A stretch of 8,957 nt of DNA. Source: an uncultured Gemella sp. (GTDB taxonomy: Bacteria; Bacillota; Bacilli; Staphylococcales; Gemellaceae). The notes beneath the pieces are model-generated. The model saw nothing but the letters and a program-made list of their open reading frames with translations. It searched no databases and was not told the DNA's origin. Location of the stretch: NCBI GenBank assembly GCA_945929765.1, contig CAMEOL010000033.1, forward strand, positions 1 to 8,957, written 5' to 3'. Shown piece after piece: positions 6,805-8,957 of the stretch. A program made the position numbers and the translations under genes. Positions within the stretch are counted from its first letter, which is position 1. Each line of letters opens with the position of its first letter.

Positions 6805-8112
6805 TTAATTTCTTTTTCTTGTTAGTAATTTTATTGGTGTTCCATCAAAATAGAATGCTTCTCTTATTCTATTTTCTAAAAATCGTTCATAAGAAAAGTG
6901 CATAAGTTCTGGATAATTAACAAAAAATACAAAAGTAGGTGGATTTATGGCTACTTGTGATGAATAGAATATGTTCAATCTCTTACCTTTATCTTGTGGT
7001 GTAGGATTCATAGATACTGCATCCACAATTACCTCATTTAATGTAGATGATTGAATTCTTCTATGTCTATTTTCATAAGATTCTTTTATTAATGGAAAAA
7101 TATTGAACACTCGTTGCTTTGTTTTCGCAGAAACAAATATTATTTTTGCATAGTCTAAATATGCGAAATTATCACGAATTTTTTCTTCGAATTCTTTCAT
7201 TGTTTTATCGTCTTTTTCGATTGCATCCCATTTGTTTACAACGACAATTACACCTTTACCTGATTCATGTGCATATCCCGCTACTTTTTTGTCTTGTTCA
7301 ATAATTCCTTCTTCTGCATTAATTACAACTAAAACAACATCTGAGCGTTCTATAGCTTTTAACGAACGTAAAACTGAATATTTTTCACAACTTTCATAGA
7401 CTTTTCCACGTTTACGAATACCTGCTGTATCTATTACTACATAATCATCGCCATCATATCTGAAATCACTATCAATAGCATCTCTAGTAGTTCCAGCTAT
7501 TTCTGAAGCAATTACTCTTTCTTTTCCTAAAATTGTGTTTATTAAACTAGATTTCCCAACATTTGGTCTTCCGATTAAAGCAAAGCGAATTTTGTCATCG
7601 TCATCGTCTTCTTCTAATACTTTGAAATTTTTACAAACTTCGTCTAATAAATCTCCAATTCCTAATCCATGAGATCCAGAAATTGGGAATGGATCTCCAA
7701 AACCTAAAGAATAAAAATCATAAATCATATGATTCATATCAAAGTTATCAATTTTATTAACAGCTAATATTACAGGTTTGTCTGTCTTATATAGTAATTT
7801 TGCTACTAATTCATCATCTGGTGTTACTCCATCTCGTCCGTTTACTAAGAATATTATAACATCGGCTTCGTCTATAGCTAATTCTGCTTGAGCACGAATT
7901 TGTTTTTGAAATGGAGTATCTTCTAATTCTATACCACCTGTATCGATCATAAAGAAAGAATAATTTAACCACTCTGCTTTTGAATATATTCTATCTCTAG
8001 TCACACCCGCAACATCTTCTACTATAGATAATCTATCTCCTATTATTTTATTAAAAATTGTAGACTTCCCTACATTCGGTCTTCCAATAATAGCTACTGT
8101 CGGTTTTGCCAT
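6805..8112 (-). CDS. der: Ribosome assembly GTPase Der (EngA)
   Basis: Essential double GTPase that binds the 50S subunit and helps its late maturation in the cytoplasm. The 435-residue protein has the full family architecture. First G domain: GRPNVGKS (10-17), DTGG (57-60), NKID (119-122). An acidic linker of Asp/Glu follows (167-173). Second G domain: GRPNVGKSS (181-189), DTAGIRKRG (228-236), NKWD (293-296), SAK (328-330). A KH-like C-terminal domain runs from about 355 to 435 and ends in the basic RKRN. All nucleotide-binding motifs are intact. The start ATG at 8112 follows AGGAGG (8119-8124) by six bases. It lies between rpsA and gpsA, the conserved Bacillus order. Long hairpins on both sides suggest a separately terminated transcript, though I see no strong promoter of its own. 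Confidence 0.99.
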   Translation of the reverse strand: MAKPTVAIIGRPNVGKSTIFNKIIGDRLSIVEDVAGVTRDRIYSKAEWLNYSFFMIDTGGIELEDTPFQKQIRAQAELAIDEADVIIFLVNGRDGVTPDDELVAKLLYKTDKPVILAVNKIDNFDMNHMIYDFYSLGFGDPFPISGSHGLGIGDLLDEVCKNFKVLEEDDDDDKIRFALIGRPNVGKSSLINTILGKERVIASEIAGTTRDAIDSDFRYDGDDYVVIDTAGIRKRGKVYESCEKYSVLRSLKAIERSDVVLVVINAEEGIIEQDKKVAGYAHESGKGVIVVVNKWDAIEKDDKTMKEFEEKIRDNFAYLDYAKIIFVSAKTKQRVFNIFPLIKESYENRHRRIQSSTLNEVIVDAVSMNPTPQDKGKRLNIFYSSQVAINPPTFVFFVNYPELMHFSYERFLENRIREAFYFDGTPIKLLTRKRN

Positions 8113-8143
8113 TTTTTACCTCCTAATAGTTTTTAATAAAAAT

Positions 8144-8217
8144 AATGGGCGAGACAATATTATCAAACAAAAGTAGCTTTAATTATTAACTGCTTAATAT
8201 ATTTGTCTCAACCCATT
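8144..8217 (-). terminator. Long hairpin after rpsA, probable terminator
   Basis: AATGGG (8144-8149) pairs with CCCATT (8212-8217), and GAGACAA (8151-8157) pairs with TTGTCTC (8203-8209), separated by a small internal loop (C against AA). A weaker inner stem (about 8170-8175 with 8191-8196) lies in the AT-rich centre. Read leftward, the stem is followed by a T-rich stretch (ATTTTTATT, 8136-8144). It ends rpsA transcription and leaves about 20 nt before the der ribosome-binding site. Confidence 0.65.
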
Positions 8218-8246
8218 GCTTTCATACATCCTAATAACTATGGATA

Positions 8247-8957
8247 TTATTGTAAATCTTTGAATTTATCTGCTAAACTAAATTCTGTATCCTCTGATTT
8301 TAAATAAGACGTATCAAATTCTGGTTCTTCTTCAACAACTTCAACAACTGGTTTTTCTATTAATTCTTTCATTGATAAAGCGATTCTTTCGTTTTCAAAA
8401 TCTACATCAATTACTTTAACTTTTACTACATCACCGCGTTTTAACACATCTTCTGCTTTCTCTACTCTTTCGTGAGAAATTTGTGATAAATGTACTAATC
8501 CTTCGACAAAGTCAATTATTTCTACAAAAGCCCCAAAACTTGTAATGTTCTTAACAGGCCCCTCAAAAACATCGCCTACTTTTACAGAAGCTTTCGCTAT
8601 TTCCCATTGTGTTGGTAATAATTTTTTAATAGAAAGTGATACTTTTCCTTTTTCTTTGTCTAAATCTATAATTGAAACTTTTACTGTTTCTCCTTTAGAA
8701 AGTACGTCCTCTACTTTTTCTACGCGTTTATGAGAAATTTCTGATATATGCACAAGACCATCAATATCTCCTAAATTAACAAATGCTCCAAAATTTGTTA
8801 TTCGATTAACTACACCCTCTAATTCTAGTCCTACAGAAAGTTTCGAGAATATTTCGTCTAATTTTTTAGCTTCTTCTGCTTCTAAAACTACACGTCTGTT
8901 TAAAATTAATTTATTCGCTTCTTTATCTGCTTCTTCTATTTTAAACGTATGTTCTTG
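8247..8957 (-). CDS. rpsA: S1-repeat RNA-binding protein (ribosomal protein S1 homologue), 5' part outside window
   Basis: The frame is open from the right edge to a TAA at 8247, giving 236 C-terminal residues; an internal Met at 8753 is not the real start because the S1 domain begins well before it. Visible: the end of one S1 domain (KEANKLILNRR, 13-22), a charged linker (EAEEAKKLDEIFSKL), a complete S1 domain at 40-111 (NFGAFVNLGDIDGLVHISEIS), a second one at 124-197 (SFGAFVEIIDFVEGLVHLSQIS), and an acidic tail. Low-GC Gram-positive S1 homologues (B. subtilis YpfD) have about four S1 domains in 380-400 residues, so nearly half is missing here. It binds single-stranded RNA, probably mRNA at the ribosome, though the Gram-positive proteins are less clearly ribosomal than E. 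coli S1. It lies upstream of der, as in B. subtilis. Confidence 0.9.
   Translation of the reverse strand, partial: QEHTFKIEEADKEANKLILNRRVVLEAEEAKKLDEIFSKLSVGLELEGVVNRITNFGAFVNLGDIDGLVHISEISHKRVEKVEDVLSKGETVKVSIIDLDKEKGKVSLSIKKLLPTQWEIAKASVKVGDVFEGPVKNITSFGAFVEIIDFVEGLVHLSQISHERVEKAEDVLKRGDVVKVKVIDVDFENERIALSMKELIEKPVVEVVEEEPEFDTSYLKSEDTEFSLADKFKDLQ

Noticed and set aside
7119..7304. Plus-strand reading frame inside der
   Set aside because: Antisense to the second G domain of Der; no ribosome-binding site.
8545..8733. Plus-strand reading frame inside rpsA
   Set aside because: Antisense to the S1 domains; no independent evidence.
8250..8957. Tandem DNA repeat in rpsA
   Set aside because: The similarity between the two stretches reflects homologous S1 domains at protein level (GLVHISEISHKR/GLVHLSQISHER), not a recent DNA duplication.

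Overview
The window looks like chromosomal housekeeping DNA from a low-GC member of the Bacillota (class Bacilli). It is very AT-rich, has strong Gram-positive Shine-Dalgarno sequences (AGGAGG type), and keeps the gene order rpsA-der-gpsA-hup-folE-mtrB known from the Bacillus subtilis ypfD/engA/gpsA/hbs/mtrAB region. The sporulation gene spoIVA, which lies before hbs in B. subtilis, is absent here. A non-sporulating Bacillus relative such as Gemella is my best guess, but I cannot confirm the genus from sequence alone.

Left part (1-2154): a type II NADH:quinone oxidoreductase (ndh, cut by the left edge) sits downstream of a HesB/IscA-family iron-sulfur protein in an apparent two-gene minus-strand operon. 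A small NifU C-terminal-domain scaffold protein is divergent from it on the plus strand, across a 316-nt AT-rich spacer holding promoters. NifU-like, HesB-like and Ndh proteins also cluster in B. subtilis (yutI/yutM/yumB).

Middle (2155-5391): the chaperonin operon groES-groEL, convergent with nifU across a shared bidirectional terminator. Upstream of it lies folE-mtrB, an ATGA-overlapping pair encoding GTP cyclohydrolase I and a TRAP-family protein, preceded by hup (HU). An intrinsic terminator lies between hup and folE, just in front of the folE ribosome-binding site. The groES promoter region has no CIRCE element but carries other repeats.

Right part (5392-8957): gpsA (phospholipid precursor synthesis), der (double-GTPase ribosome assembly factor) and the 3' part of an rpsA-like S1-repeat gene, all on the minus strand. 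Each intergenic gap behind rpsA and der is filled by a long hairpin (about 70 nt).

I see no mobile elements, CRISPR arrays, tRNA or rRNA genes, and no evident new multi-gene system. The most notable points are (1) a TRAP homologue whose tryptophan-binding loop is shortened and whose RNA-binding triad is altered, (2) a HesB-family protein lacking the canonical cysteines but ending in a five-cysteine tail, and (3) the CIRCE-less groESL control region with nested repeats.
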